Source of the DNA: Streptomyces sp. MA5143a
GTDB taxonomy: Bacteria; Actinomycetota; Actinomycetes; Streptomycetales; Streptomycetaceae
Assembly (NCBI RefSeq): GCF_900290235.1
Contig: NZ_OLMK01000034.1
Span: 1 to 64,000, forward strand
DNA length: 64,000 nt
Reading direction: 5' to 3'
Shown here: positions 36,531 through 44,413 of the stretch, one piece after another
Position numbering within the stretch: the first letter of the stretch is position 1
Layout: each line of letters starts with the position of its first letter
The notes under the pieces: generated by a model
Databases searched by the model: none
What the model was told of the DNA's origin: nothing
What the model saw: the letters and a program-made list of their open reading frames with translations, nothing else
Made by a program: the position numbers and the translations under genes

Positions 36531-37115
36531 GTGACAGAAGCGGTGCGTATCGGCAGGCATCCCTCGGCGGAGCCCGACCTCCAGGAACTGGTGGGCCTGG
36601 TGGCCCTGGGGGACGAGGAGGCGTTCGCCCCGCTCTACGACTCCGTGGCCGGTCCCGTCCTCGGCGTCGTGCTCTCGGTGCTGCGGGACCGGGCACAGTC
36701 GGAGGAGGTGGCGCAGGAGGTCCTGGTGGAGGTGTGGCGGACCGCACCCCGCTACCGGTCCGACCGGGGCACCGCCATCAACTGGATCCTCACGCTGGCC
36801 CACCGCCGAGCGGTGGACCGGGTCCGCTCGGTGGACGCCGCGGCCGCCCGTGACCACAGGGCGGCGCTGCTGGCGCGGCTGCCCGAGTACGACGAGGTGG
36901 CGGAGCAGGTCGAGGCGCGGCTGGAGCGCGAGCAGGTCCGGCGCTGTCTGCGCACACTGACCGAGGTCCAGCACCAGGCCGTCACCCTGGCGTACTACCG
37001 GGGGCTCACCCACCGTGAGGTGGCCGAGGCGCTCGCGGTCCCGCTGGGCACCGTCAAGACCAGGCTGCGCGACGGCCTCATCCGGCTGCGCGACTGCCTG
37101 GGGGTGACCGCGTGA
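36531..37115 (+). CDS. sigK: ECF RNA polymerase sigma factor SigK
   Basis: A 194-residue ECF sigma factor. Region 2 spans about 15-90 (LVALGDEEAFAPLYDSVAGPVLGVVLSVLRDRAQSEEVAQEVLVEVWRTA) with the usual NWILTLAHRRAVDRVR; region 4 is at about 130-190 (LTEVQHQAVTLAYYRGLTHREVAEALAVPLGTVKTRLRDGLIRL). The name rests on its context: with the anti-sigma gene behind it and the oxidoreductase-DUF1365-CFA-DUF1295 operon facing it, the locus reproduces the M. tuberculosis sigK region. GTG start with GGAGG six bases upstream. The anti-sigma gene overlaps its stop (GTGA). Confidence 0.85.
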   Translation: MTEAVRIGRHPSAEPDLQELVGLVALGDEEAFAPLYDSVAGPVLGVVLSVLRDRAQSEEVAQEVLVEVWRTAPRYRSDRGTAINWILTLAHRRAVDRVRSVDAAAARDHRAALLARLPEYDEVAEQVEARLEREQVRRCLRTLTEVQHQAVTLAYYRGLTHREVAEALAVPLGTVKTRLRDGLIRLRDCLGVTA

Positions 37116-37864
37116 GGACCGTCGACCCGCACCGGCTGACCGGGGCCTACGCGCTGCACGCCCTGTCCCCGGAGGAGACCGTGCGGTTCGAGCGTCACCT
37201 CGCGGGCTGCGACGCCTGCGCACAGGAGACGGCCGAGCTGTCGGCGACGGCGGCCCGGCTGGGACTCGCCGTCGCCACGGCCACCACGCCGGGCATGCGG
37301 GACCAGGTACTGCGCCGGATCACCACCGTGCGGCAGGAGACGCCCGGCGGGCCGGGGCCGGGACGCCGCGGCCGGGCCGGGCCGCGGGCCCGGCCGGTCT
37401 CCCGCTGGGCCCTGGCCGCCTGCCTCGCGGCGGCCTCGGCTCTCGGCGGGACGGCCGTGTGGCAGCACGAGCGGGCGGAGGACGCCCGCGCTGAGGCGCG
37501 CGGTGCCGCGCGGACGGCGGACGAGATCGCCGCCGTGCTGGCCGCGCCGGACGCCAAGGTGCGGGCGGCCGAGCTGTCCGGCGGCGCGTCCGGTGCCGTC
37601 GTCGTCTCCCGCGACCAGGACCGGGCCGTGTTCGTCGCCTCGGGGATGACGCGTCCGCCGGGCGGCAAGGTCTACCAGCTCTGGTTCGACGACGGTGTCG
37701 GCATGCGGTCGGCCGGTCTGATGGACCCGGGCCGCGCCGACCAGACCGTGCTGCTGCGCGGGGCCGTCGACGGCGCGTCCGGCATGGGCATCACCCTGGA
37801 ACCCGAGGGCGGCTCCGACCACCCCACCTCCGCCCCGCTCGCCCAGCTGCCGTTCCCCGTCTGA
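37112..37864 (+). CDS. rskA: Anti-sigma-K factor RskA-like
   Basis: A 250-residue membrane anti-sigma factor. The N-terminal zinc-binding anti-sigma domain holds HLAGCDACAQE (HxxxCxxC). A single membrane helix is at about 95-115 (WALAACLAAASALGGTAVW), followed by a coiled linker and an extracytoplasmic RskA domain (VVVSRDQDRAVFVASGM ... GKVYQLWFDDGVGMRSAGLM ... MGITLEPEGGSDHPTSAPL). In mycobacteria RskA holds SigK until regulated proteolysis frees it, in response to redox. GTGA overlap with sigK indicates coupled synthesis. It is convergent with the six-gene operon, ending 24 bp from its last gene. Confidence 0.88.
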   Translation: MRTVDPHRLTGAYALHALSPEETVRFERHLAGCDACAQETAELSATAARLGLAVATATTPGMRDQVLRRITTVRQETPGGPGPGRRGRAGPRARPVSRWALAACLAAASALGGTAVWQHERAEDARAEARGAARTADEIAAVLAAPDAKVRAAELSGGASGAVVVSRDQDRAVFVASGMTRPPGGKVYQLWFDDGVGMRSAGLMDPGRADQTVLLRGAVDGASGMGITLEPEGGSDHPTSAPLAQLPFPV

Positions 37865-37888
37865 CCGGGAGAAGACCGCCGAGCGTGC

Positions 37889-38584
37889 TCAGAGCACGGG
37901 GAAGCCGTCCGTGCCGTAGGACTCCTCGGGGAGGGGGTCCGGTGCGTCGGTGGGGTCGAGGAGGTGGGCGACGAGGGTGGTCGCGGTGCGGTGCCAGAAC
38001 TGGCGGCGGCGGAGCATCGCGTGGTCGCCGCCGTGGACGACGGCCATGCCGGCGCGTGCCGCCGTGTGCTGGGCCCGGCGCACGCAGTGCGCCGAGTCGG
38101 CGGGTGAGGTGATGCGGTCGCGGTCGCCGTGCAGGGCGACGACCTGACGGCCCGTCAGGTGGTCCACGGGCTCGTCCGGCGGCCACCACGGAGCGAGGGC
38201 GACGACGCCGGCCACCTGTGGGTGACCGGCGGCGCGCAGGGCGGCGCGGGCGCCCATGGAGTGGCCGAGCAGGACGGTGGGGACGGGGCCGACGCGTGCG
38301 CCGAGGTCGTCCAGGGCGAGTTCGGTGTCCCGTACGGGGTCGGCGCGCAGGTCGTTCCAGCCGCGCAGGCGGTAGCGGACCTGGGCGACCAGGACGTCCC
38401 GGTCGGGCAGCGCGGCGGACACCGCCCGGACGAAGGGGTCCATCCGCAGCGCGGCGAGCTGCCAGGGGCGGGCGGGGCGGTGGCTCACCGCCTGCCCGCC
38501 GTGCAGCACCAGGACGGCCGCCTGCGGCCGGGTCGGGGAGGCCCTCAGGAGGAGGGCCTCCGCCTGCCGCGGTCCGTATGTCAT
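37889..38584 (-). CDS. Alpha/beta hydrolase, last gene of the SigK-linked operon
   Basis: A 231-residue cytoplasmic hydrolase: VLVLHGGQAVSHRPARPWQLAALRM, nucleophile elbow LGHSMGARAAL, ALHGDRDRITSPADS (acid) and VHGGDHAMLRRR (His). The order and short cap suggest a dienelactone-hydrolase or esterase-like enzyme, perhaps acting on a lipid ester. It overlaps the DUF1295 stop by ATGA, so it belongs to the operon; this gene has no counterpart in the mycobacterial sigK locus as I remember it. Substrate unknown. Confidence 0.8.
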   Translation of the reverse strand: MTYGPRQAEALLLRASPTRPQAAVLVLHGGQAVSHRPARPWQLAALRMDPFVRAVSAALPDRDVLVAQVRYRLRGWNDLRADPVRDTELALDDLGARVGPVPTVLLGHSMGARAALRAAGHPQVAGVVALAPWWPPDEPVDHLTGRQVVALHGDRDRITSPADSAHCVRRAQHTAARAGMAVVHGGDHAMLRRRQFWHRTATTLVAHLLDPTDAPDPLPEESYGTDGFPVL

Positions 38585-39600
38585 CGTGCTCCCGCCCCAC
38601 TGTGCTTCCGCTTCGGCGGCCTGGGGAAGAAGCCGCTGGTGCGGGCCTGGTACTCGGTGTAGCCGGGCCGGTCGGCCATGTGCTTCTCCAGCAGCCGTTT
38701 GCCGCTGCCCCGGGTGAGCAGCAGGCTCATCACCACCGGTGATACCACGGAGACGGCGCCCGCCGCCGGGGAGTCGCAGGCCGTGAGGAACAGGCCCCAC
38801 CAGACGCAGAAGTCCCCGAAGTAGTTGGGATGCCGGGTCCACGACCACAGGCCCCGGTCCATGATCCTGCCCTGGTTGGCGGGGTCGGCCTTGAACCGGG
38901 CCAGTTGGGCGTCACCGACCGCCTCGAAGCCGAGGCCGACCGCCCACAGCCCCGCGCCGGCCCAGGTGAGGACCGACGGCGGGTCGGGTACGTACTGCGC
39001 GGCCTGCACGGGCAGCGACACGAGCCACACCAGGGCGCCCTGGAGCAGGTAGATCATGCGCAGGGCGTAAGCGTTCCGGTTGCCGGGGGCCTTGGACAGG
39101 ATGGCCTCGTAGCGGGGGTCCTCGCCGTGACCACGGCCCCGGCGGGCGATGTGTGCCGCGAGGCGCAGCCCCCAGATCGCCGTCAGCGCGGTGACCAGCA
39201 GCCGCCGCACGGGGTCGCCCTGGCCGGCGGAGGCGACGCAGGTGACGACGGCGACCGCGGTGAAGCCGACGCCCCAGGCGATGTCCACGATCCGGTGCAG
39301 ACCGAGGGGGTGTTGTGGAAGTCCAGTGCGGTGCCCGCGGTGTCCGGTGCGTGGCCTCGTCGTGCCGGACGAAGGCCCTCGTAGCGGCGCTACGTGGGTC
39401 TTTGGCCGGTGCGGCGAGTGGGGGTACCCCCTGCTCGAAGAGCTTGGGGGAGCGTGCCGGGCGCCGTGGGTGCTGTGCGGGACTTCCACAACACCCCCTG
39501 GGCGGACCGCGACGGCGAAGGTGACGAGCATGACCGCGAGGGCCGCAACGGCGGACCAGGCGAGGTTCAGCGCGAAGGCGCTCCACGGGAAGTCGCTCAC
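38581..39600 (-). CDS. DUF1295 membrane enzyme with in-frame inserted repeat
   Basis: A 339-residue polytopic protein of the DUF1295 / steroid-5-alpha-reductase-like (isoprenylcysteine methyltransferase-fold) family, corresponding to Rv0446c. The C-terminal signature is DRGLWSWTRHPNYFGDFCVWWGLFL ... RPGYTEYQARTSGFFPRPPK, which forms the NADPH/SAM pocket. After the first helix (LNLAWSAVAALAVMLVTFAVAVR), residues about 34-99 are Pro/His/Ser/Arg-rich and foreign. They are encoded by the 195-bp inverted-repeat element at 39305-39499; removing it restores AVRPGLHRIVDIAWG, as expected for the family. Reading frame is kept, so the protein may be functional with a 65-residue loop or impaired. GTG start overlaps the upstream CFA gene. 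Confidence 0.85.
   Translation of the reverse strand: MSDFPWSAFALNLAWSAVAALAVMLVTFAVAVRPGGVVEVPHSTHGARHAPPSSSSRGYPHSPHRPKTHVAPLRGPSSGTTRPRTGHRGHRTGLPQHPLGLHRIVDIAWGVGFTAVAVVTCVASAGQGDPVRRLLVTALTAIWGLRLAAHIARRGRGHGEDPRYEAILSKAPGNRNAYALRMIYLLQGALVWLVSLPVQAAQYVPDPPSVLTWAGAGLWAVGLGFEAVGDAQLARFKADPANQGRIMDRGLWSWTRHPNYFGDFCVWWGLFLTACDSPAAGAVSVVSPVVMSLLLTRGSGKRLLEKHMADRPGYTEYQARTSGFFPRPPKRKHSGAGAR
39305..39499. mobile_element. 195-bp MITE-like inverted-repeat element inserted in DUF1295 gene
   Basis: Perfect 20-bp terminal inverted repeats (AGGGGGTGTTGTGGAAGTCC at 39305-39324 and its complement at 39480-39499) bound a 195-bp segment with no coding capacity of its own. The next 23 bp inward on each side also pair: 14 are identical and 8 of the 9 mismatches would be G-U pairs in a plus-strand RNA. 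Inner hairpins include a GGGGGTACCCCC palindrome. The length is exactly 65 codons. No obvious target duplication is seen and no transposase is in the window. Confidence 0.8.
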
Positions 39601-40925
39601 GGCCGCTCCAGCCCCTCGTACCAGGTGTGCGTGGTCGCCGGGAGGCCGCTGTCGCCGCCGGGGCCGGGCCGAACGGCGAGGATCTGGTCGACGCCCATCC
39701 GGCCCTCCTCGAACGCCAGGGCCGCCCCCACCAGGTACAGCCGCCACACGCGAGCGGTCTCCTCCCCCACCAGGCGGACGAACCGCTCCCAGCGGTCCTC
39801 CAGGGTGCGGTGCCAGGCGCCGATCGTGCGGACGTAGTGCTCGCGCAGCGACTCGGTGTGCCGGACCTCCAGGCCCGCCCCCTCCAGCAGGCCCACCGTC
39901 TCGCCCAGGGGGCGCATGTGCATGTCAGGGGCGATGTACGCCTCGATGAAGGGCCCGCCGCCGGGGGCGACCCGGCCGCGGGACATCTGCTGGACCAGCA
40001 CCCGGCCGCGCGGCCGGACGAGGCGGTGCAGGGCGGCGGTGAACGCCGGGTACTCGGCGTCCCCGACGTGTTCCCCCATCTCGACGGTGGCGACGGCGTC
40101 GTAGGGGCCGCCCTCGATGTCGCGGTAGTCCTGGCGGACCACGTCCACCAGGTCGGTCAGACCGCGCTCGCGGACCTGCTCCCGCACATGTGCGGCCTGT
40201 TCGCGCGCCAGGGTGACGGCGGTGACCCGGGCGCCGTACCGCTGGGCCGCGTGCAGGGTGAGCGAGCCCCAGCCGCAGCCGATGTCGAGGAGCCGGGCGC
40301 CGGGTGCCAGGGCGAGCTTGCGGCAGATCAGCTCCAGCTTGGCCCGCTGGGCGTCGGCGGGCCCGAACTCGGCGTGCTCCGTGGCGTGCTCCGGGGCCCA
40401 GTAGCCGCAGGAGTAGGCCATGGTCCCGTCGAGGAGGAGGGCGTAGAAGTCGTTGGAGAGGTCGTAGTGGTGGCTGATGGCGGCCCGGTCGCGGGCCCGG
40501 CTGTGCAGTCCGCCGCGGAGCCGGGCCTGGGAGGCGGGGGCGGACGGCCGTGGGCCGAGCGCGCCGAGCCGTACGGCGGTGGTGACGGCGCGCGCCCGGT
40601 CGGCGGGTGTGAGTCTCGGCGGGCGCGGACGCAGCTCGCGGTGGGCGGCCCACACCGTGCGCAGGCCGTGCGCGAGGTCGCCCTCGATGTCGAGTTCGCC
40701 GGTGACGTACGCCTGGGCGAGGCCCAGTTCGCCGGGCTGCCACAGGAGGCGGCGGAGCGCGCGCCGGGACCGTACGACGACCACGGGGGCGTCGGCCGGG
40801 CCGGTCTCGCTGCCGTCCCAGGCGCGCAGCCGCACCGGCAGGGGGCCGCCGAGGACGTCCTCGGCGAGGGCGGTGAGCAGGTGGGCGGCGCCGGAGCGGG
40901 CCGTGGTGGGGGCGGTGGTGGTCAT
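39597..40925 (-). CDS. Cyclopropane-fatty-acid synthase-like methyltransferase 1
   Basis: A 442-residue SAM-dependent methyltransferase acting on membrane phospholipid acyl chains. It has the N-terminal CFA domain (ELGLAQAYVTGELDIEGDL), AISHHYDLSNDFYALLLDGTMAYSCGYW, SAM motif LLDIGCGWGSLTLHAA, then VATVEMGEHVGDAEYPAF and a C-terminal SLREHYVRTIGAWHRTLEDRW block with TARVWRLYLVGAALAFEEGR. It is the second of two CFA-like genes in the operon and looks like a full-length classical CFA synthase. Overlaps on both sides (ATGA and GTGA). It may make cyclopropane or 10-methylene intermediates; which product is not readable. Confidence 0.9.
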   Translation of the reverse strand: MTTTAPTTARSGAAHLLTALAEDVLGGPLPVRLRAWDGSETGPADAPVVVVRSRRALRRLLWQPGELGLAQAYVTGELDIEGDLAHGLRTVWAAHRELRPRPPRLTPADRARAVTTAVRLGALGPRPSAPASQARLRGGLHSRARDRAAISHHYDLSNDFYALLLDGTMAYSCGYWAPEHATEHAEFGPADAQRAKLELICRKLALAPGARLLDIGCGWGSLTLHAAQRYGARVTAVTLAREQAAHVREQVRERGLTDLVDVVRQDYRDIEGGPYDAVATVEMGEHVGDAEYPAFTAALHRLVRPRGRVLVQQMSRGRVAPGGGPFIEAYIAPDMHMRPLGETVGLLEGAGLEVRHTESLREHYVRTIGAWHRTLEDRWERFVRLVGEETARVWRLYLVGAALAFEEGRMGVDQILAVRPGPGGDSGLPATTHTWYEGLERP

Positions 40926-42193
40926 CGGCTGGGGCCCTCCTTGGCGAACAGGTAGTGGTGCACGTCGAGGTAGCCGGCCCGGAACCCGGCCTCGGAGTAG
41001 GCCAGGTAGAAGGTCCACAGTCTGCGGAAGGTCTCGTCGAAGCCGAGCGCCGCGACGTCGTCGGCGCGCTCGGTGAACCGCTCCCGCCACAGGCGCAGCG
41101 TCTCGGCGTAGTGGGCGCCGAAGGCGTCGCGCCGTGCGAGGCGCAGCCGGGTGTGGTCGCGGGCGGTCTCCTCGATCGCGCGGGTGGAGGGGATGCGTCC
41201 GCCGGGGAAGACGTACTTGTGGATCCAGGTGAAGGTGTCGCGGGTGGCGAGCATCCGGTCGTGCGGCATGGTGATGGCCTGGAGCGCCACCCGGCCGCCG
41301 GGGGCGAGCCGCTCGTCGAGGGCGCGGAAGTACACCGGCCAGAACTCGGCGCCGACCGCCTCGATCATCTCGACGCTGACGACGGCGTCGTACTCCCCCC
41401 GTGCCTCGCGGTAGTCGCACAGTTCGACGGAGACCCGCTGGTCCAGGCCCGCGGCGCGGATGCGGTCGCGGGCCAGGTCGCGTTGTTCCCGGGAGAGGGT
41501 GAGGGAGGTGACGTGGGCGCCGCGGGCGGCGGCCCGCAGGGCGAGTTCGCCCCAGCCGGTGCCGATCTCCAGCAGCCGGGTGCCCTCGCCGACCTCGGCG
41601 AGGTCGAGAAGGCGGTCGATCTTGCGGTGCTGGGCGGCGGCGAGCCGGTCCCGGTGGGCGGGGAAGCCGCGGAAGACGGCGGAGGAGTAGGTGAGGGTGT
41701 CGTCGAGGAAGAGGGCGAACAGGTCGTTGGACAGGTCGTAGTGGCGGCTGATGTTGGTGCGGGACCCCTCGGGTGTGTTGCGCTCCTCGTGCGGCTGGCG
41801 CGGCGTCCACAGGCCGCGCAGGCGTTGCAGCGGGGCCGGGATCAGTTCGGCGGCGTGGGCGGCGAGCACCGTGAGGGCGCCGACCAGGTCGGGGGCGTCC
41901 CACTCGCCGGCCATGTACGACTCGCCGAACCCGACGAGGCCGGAGGTGCCGACGCGGGCGTGGAAGGCGGCCGGGTCGCGCACGTCCAGCAGCGGCCCGC
42001 CCAGGCCGACGGTGCCTTGTCCGGCGAGCCGGGACCGCAGCGGCAGGTCGCGCAGGGCCCGCCGGACGAGGGCGGAGGTCACGGCCGTGCGCAGCGGGGA
42101 GGAGACGGGGACGGCGGCGACATCGGGCCAGCGCGCGGGATCGACCGGGGCGGTCGGGCCGCCGGGGACGACACGGGGTTCTGCTGTGGTCAT
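40922..42193 (-). CDS. Cyclopropane-fatty-acid synthase-like methyltransferase 2 (UfaA1-like)
   Basis: A 423-residue methyltransferase of the same superfamily: ISRHYDLSNDLFALFLDDTLTYSSAVF, SAM motif LLEIGTGWGELALRAA, VVSVEMIEAVGAEFWPVYF and the C-terminal RRLWTFYLAYSEAGFRAGYLDVHHYLFAKEG. By position after DUF1365 and by wording it corresponds to UfaA1 (Rv0447c), reported to methylate oleoyl chains. It differs clearly from the following paralogue (EIGTGWGE versus DIGCGWGS, EMIEAVG versus EMGEHVG), so the two probably have different products or substrates. The start overlaps the DUF1365 stop. Confidence 0.9.
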   Translation of the reverse strand: MTTAEPRVVPGGPTAPVDPARWPDVAAVPVSSPLRTAVTSALVRRALRDLPLRSRLAGQGTVGLGGPLLDVRDPAAFHARVGTSGLVGFGESYMAGEWDAPDLVGALTVLAAHAAELIPAPLQRLRGLWTPRQPHEERNTPEGSRTNISRHYDLSNDLFALFLDDTLTYSSAVFRGFPAHRDRLAAAQHRKIDRLLDLAEVGEGTRLLEIGTGWGELALRAAARGAHVTSLTLSREQRDLARDRIRAAGLDQRVSVELCDYREARGEYDAVVSVEMIEAVGAEFWPVYFRALDERLAPGGRVALQAITMPHDRMLATRDTFTWIHKYVFPGGRIPSTRAIEETARDHTRLRLARRDAFGAHYAETLRLWRERFTERADDVAALGFDETFRRLWTFYLAYSEAGFRAGYLDVHHYLFAKEGPSR

Positions 42194-42948
42194 GCGGCGT
42201 TCTCCGGGATGCGGTGGTCGGGGCGCGGGTGGACGGGCAGTCCCCGCAGGTAGAGGCGTATGCCGTGGGCCCGGATGGCGGCCGACACGGTGAGGGTGGA
42301 CCAGGGGTGGCGCGCCGCCAGCCGCAGCAGGGTCCGCGCGGTCGCCTCGTGCCGGGTGCCCCGGACGGTGGCGGTGAGCGTGCGGCCCTCCTCGCGGTCC
42401 AGGTGGACGGTCAGGTCGAGCCGCGTTCCGGGCGACGGCAGCCGCATGCGGTAGCGGCCGTCGACCGGGAGGAACGGCGAGACGTAGAACTCCTTGTCGG
42501 CGCGGTACGGCCCGCCGGCCGTGCCGGTGCCGTCGGCGGGCAGGAGGTAGCAGTGGCGTCCGCCGTAGGTGTTGTGGACCTCCGCGACGACGCAGCGCAG
42601 TTCGCCGTCGGGTCCGTGGCACCAGAACAGGGTGAGCGGGTTGAACACGTATCCGAGTACGCGCGCGTGGGTGAGCATCAGCACTCGGCCGCCGTCGAGG
42701 CGCACGCCCCGCTCGGCGAGGAACGCGTCGAGGCCGGCCCGGATGGAGGGCTGGTCGCCGGTGAAGTGGTCCCGCGGGTCGAACCGGGCCAACGGCCGCA
42801 GGAGGCGGGGCAGTAGGGGCGGACGGTCGGGGTCGAGGAACCACAGGTAGGTGCGGTGCCGCAGCGCGTAGCTCCGGGGCGTGGTCCGTACGTGGGCGAT
42901 CACGCAGGAGTAGAGGGCGGGGGCGGCGGAGTCCGGTACGGCGTTCAC
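42190..42948 (-). CDS. DUF1365 protein
   Basis: A 252-residue DUF1365 protein, counterpart of Rv0448c. It begins ALYSCVIAHVRTTPRSYALRHRTYLWFLD and contains the family blocks RVLMLTHARVLGYVFNPLTLFWCHGPDGELRCVVAEVHNTYGGRHCYLL and DKEFYVSPFLPVDGRYRMRL. The biochemical function is unknown, but in many bacteria the gene lies between a FAD oxidoreductase and a CFA-type methyltransferase gene and is under ECF sigma control, pointing to a role in fatty-acyl modification. GTGA and ATGA overlaps on both sides show tight coupling. Confidence 0.92.
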   Translation of the reverse strand: MNAVPDSAAPALYSCVIAHVRTTPRSYALRHRTYLWFLDPDRPPLLPRLLRPLARFDPRDHFTGDQPSIRAGLDAFLAERGVRLDGGRVLMLTHARVLGYVFNPLTLFWCHGPDGELRCVVAEVHNTYGGRHCYLLPADGTGTAGGPYRADKEFYVSPFLPVDGRYRMRLPSPGTRLDLTVHLDREEGRTLTATVRGTRHEATARTLLRLAARHPWSTLTVSAAIRAHGIRLYLRGLPVHPRPDHRIPENAA

Positions 42949-44261
42949 CAGCGCGCTCCCAGGGCCGCGGCGGCCTCGACGCCCGAGCGGCAGCCGTCCT
43001 CGTGGAACCCCCACCCGTGGTAGGCGCCGGCGAAGGCGCAGACCCCGCTGTTCAGTTCCGGCAGCCGCCGCTGGGCGGCCACCGACTCGGAGGTGTGGAC
43101 GGGGTGTTCGTAGACCATGCGGGCCAGGACCCGGCCGGGGTCGACACGGTCCTCGCCGCCCAGCGTGACCACGAACGTCTCGGCGGCGTCCAGGCGTTGC
43201 AGCCGGTTCATGTCGTAGCTGACCCGTACCCGGTCGGCGCCCGCGTCGCAGGACGGCAGCAGATGGTTCCAGGAGGCGCGGGCGCCCCGGGACCGCGGCA
43301 GCAGCCGGGGGTCGGTGTGCAGGAGGGTGGTGTTGCGGGAGTAGCGGAACGCGCCCAGTACGTCCCGCTCCGCCTCGGTCGGGTCGGCCAGCGTCCGCAG
43401 CGCCTGGTCCGGGTGGACCGCGATCACGACGGCGTCGTACGACTCGGTGGTGCCGTCGGCGGCCGTCACCGAGGCGCCGTCGGCATGGCGTCGTACGGCT
43501 CGGACGGGGGTGCCGGTGCGGACCTCGTCGATGTGTTTGGCGACGCGGTCGACGTACTCGCGCGATCCGCCGGTGACCGTGCGCCACACCGGTGAGCCGC
43601 CCACCGACAGCAGTCCGTGGTGTTCGAGGAAGCGGAACAGATAGGCGGCCGGGTAGCGCTGGGCGGTGGCGGCGTCGCAGGACCAGACGGCGGAGACGAC
43701 CGGGGTCATGAAATGGGTGCGGAAGTAGGCGGAGAAGCCCTCCCGGTCCAGGAACTCCCCCAGGGTGAGCGGCGGATCACCACCCCGGGCGAGCAGTCGC
43801 CGGGCCGCCCGGTGGAAGAGGGGCACCTCCGCCAGGAGCCGCAGATAGCGGCCGCGCAGCAGGTTGCCGGGGCGGGCGAACAGTCCGGCGGGGCCCCGGG
43901 CGCCGGCGTACTCCAGTCCGCACCCCTCGCATCGGACCGACATGCTCATGTCCGACTCCTGCGTGGTGACGCCGAGTTCGTCGAAGAGTCGCAGCAGCCG
44001 TGGATAGGTGCGCCGGTTGTGCACGATGAACCCGGAGTCGACGCGGTGCACACGTCCGTCGTGCGCCGAGGTCAGCTCGTGGGTGTGCGCGTGTCCGCCG
44101 AGCCGGTCGTCGGCCTCGTACAGGGTGATGTGCCCGGCCCGCCCCAGGATGTACGCGGCCGTCAGGCCGGCCACCCCGGCGCCCACCACGGCCGTGCGCC
44201 GTCCGTACCGTGCCGTGTGCTCCGAGTCGTGCGGAGCCTTCCCTCTGTCCCGCGGATCCAT
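42945..44261 (-). CDS. FAD-dependent amine-oxidase-like oxidoreductase
   Basis: A 438-residue flavoprotein and first gene of the operon, counterpart of Rv0449c. The dinucleotide fold is AVVGAGVAGLTAAYILGRAGHITLYEADDRLGGHAHTH, followed by VDSGFIVHNRRTYPRLLRLFDELGV; the end SGVCAFAGAYHGWGFHEDGCRSGVEAA is the second FAD-binding block. A CEGCGLEY motif (two cysteines) is seen near residue 125. Relatives near CFA-type methyltransferases are proposed to reduce or desaturate the modified acyl chain, as in 10-methyl or furan fatty acid synthesis. ATG 44261 has GGGAGG nine bases upstream, and the SigK-like promoter at 44300-44329 places the mRNA start about 30 bp upstream. Confidence 0.9.
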   Translation of the reverse strand: MDPRDRGKAPHDSEHTARYGRRTAVVGAGVAGLTAAYILGRAGHITLYEADDRLGGHAHTHELTSAHDGRVHRVDSGFIVHNRRTYPRLLRLFDELGVTTQESDMSMSVRCEGCGLEYAGARGPAGLFARPGNLLRGRYLRLLAEVPLFHRAARRLLARGGDPPLTLGEFLDREGFSAYFRTHFMTPVVSAVWSCDAATAQRYPAAYLFRFLEHHGLLSVGGSPVWRTVTGGSREYVDRVAKHIDEVRTGTPVRAVRRHADGASVTAADGTTESYDAVVIAVHPDQALRTLADPTEAERDVLGAFRYSRNTTLLHTDPRLLPRSRGARASWNHLLPSCDAGADRVRVSYDMNRLQRLDAAETFVVTLGGEDRVDPGRVLARMVYEHPVHTSESVAAQRRLPELNSGVCAFAGAYHGWGFHEDGCRSGVEAAAALGARW

Positions 44262-44299
44262 CGCCTCTGCCTCCCACCCTGCGTGCTCCGGTTCTCGCG

Positions 44300-44329
44300 T
44301 AATCCGGAGCAGGTCGGGCGGTGGATTGG
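44300..44329 (-). promoter_or_regulatory. Putative SigK-type promoter of the FAD/DUF1365/CFA operon
   Basis: On the minus strand CCAATCC (44323-44329), 16 bp, CGGATTA (44300-44306). The expected start point would give a leader of about 30 nt. Similar spacing and elements precede sigK. Confidence 0.5.
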
Positions 44330-44413
44330 CACAGCGGTGAATCTTGTGGCTGCGGGCGGGGACGGACGGGCCGCGCGGGCCGCCGGGACCCTCGTGACCT
44401 GCGACGAAAGGGG

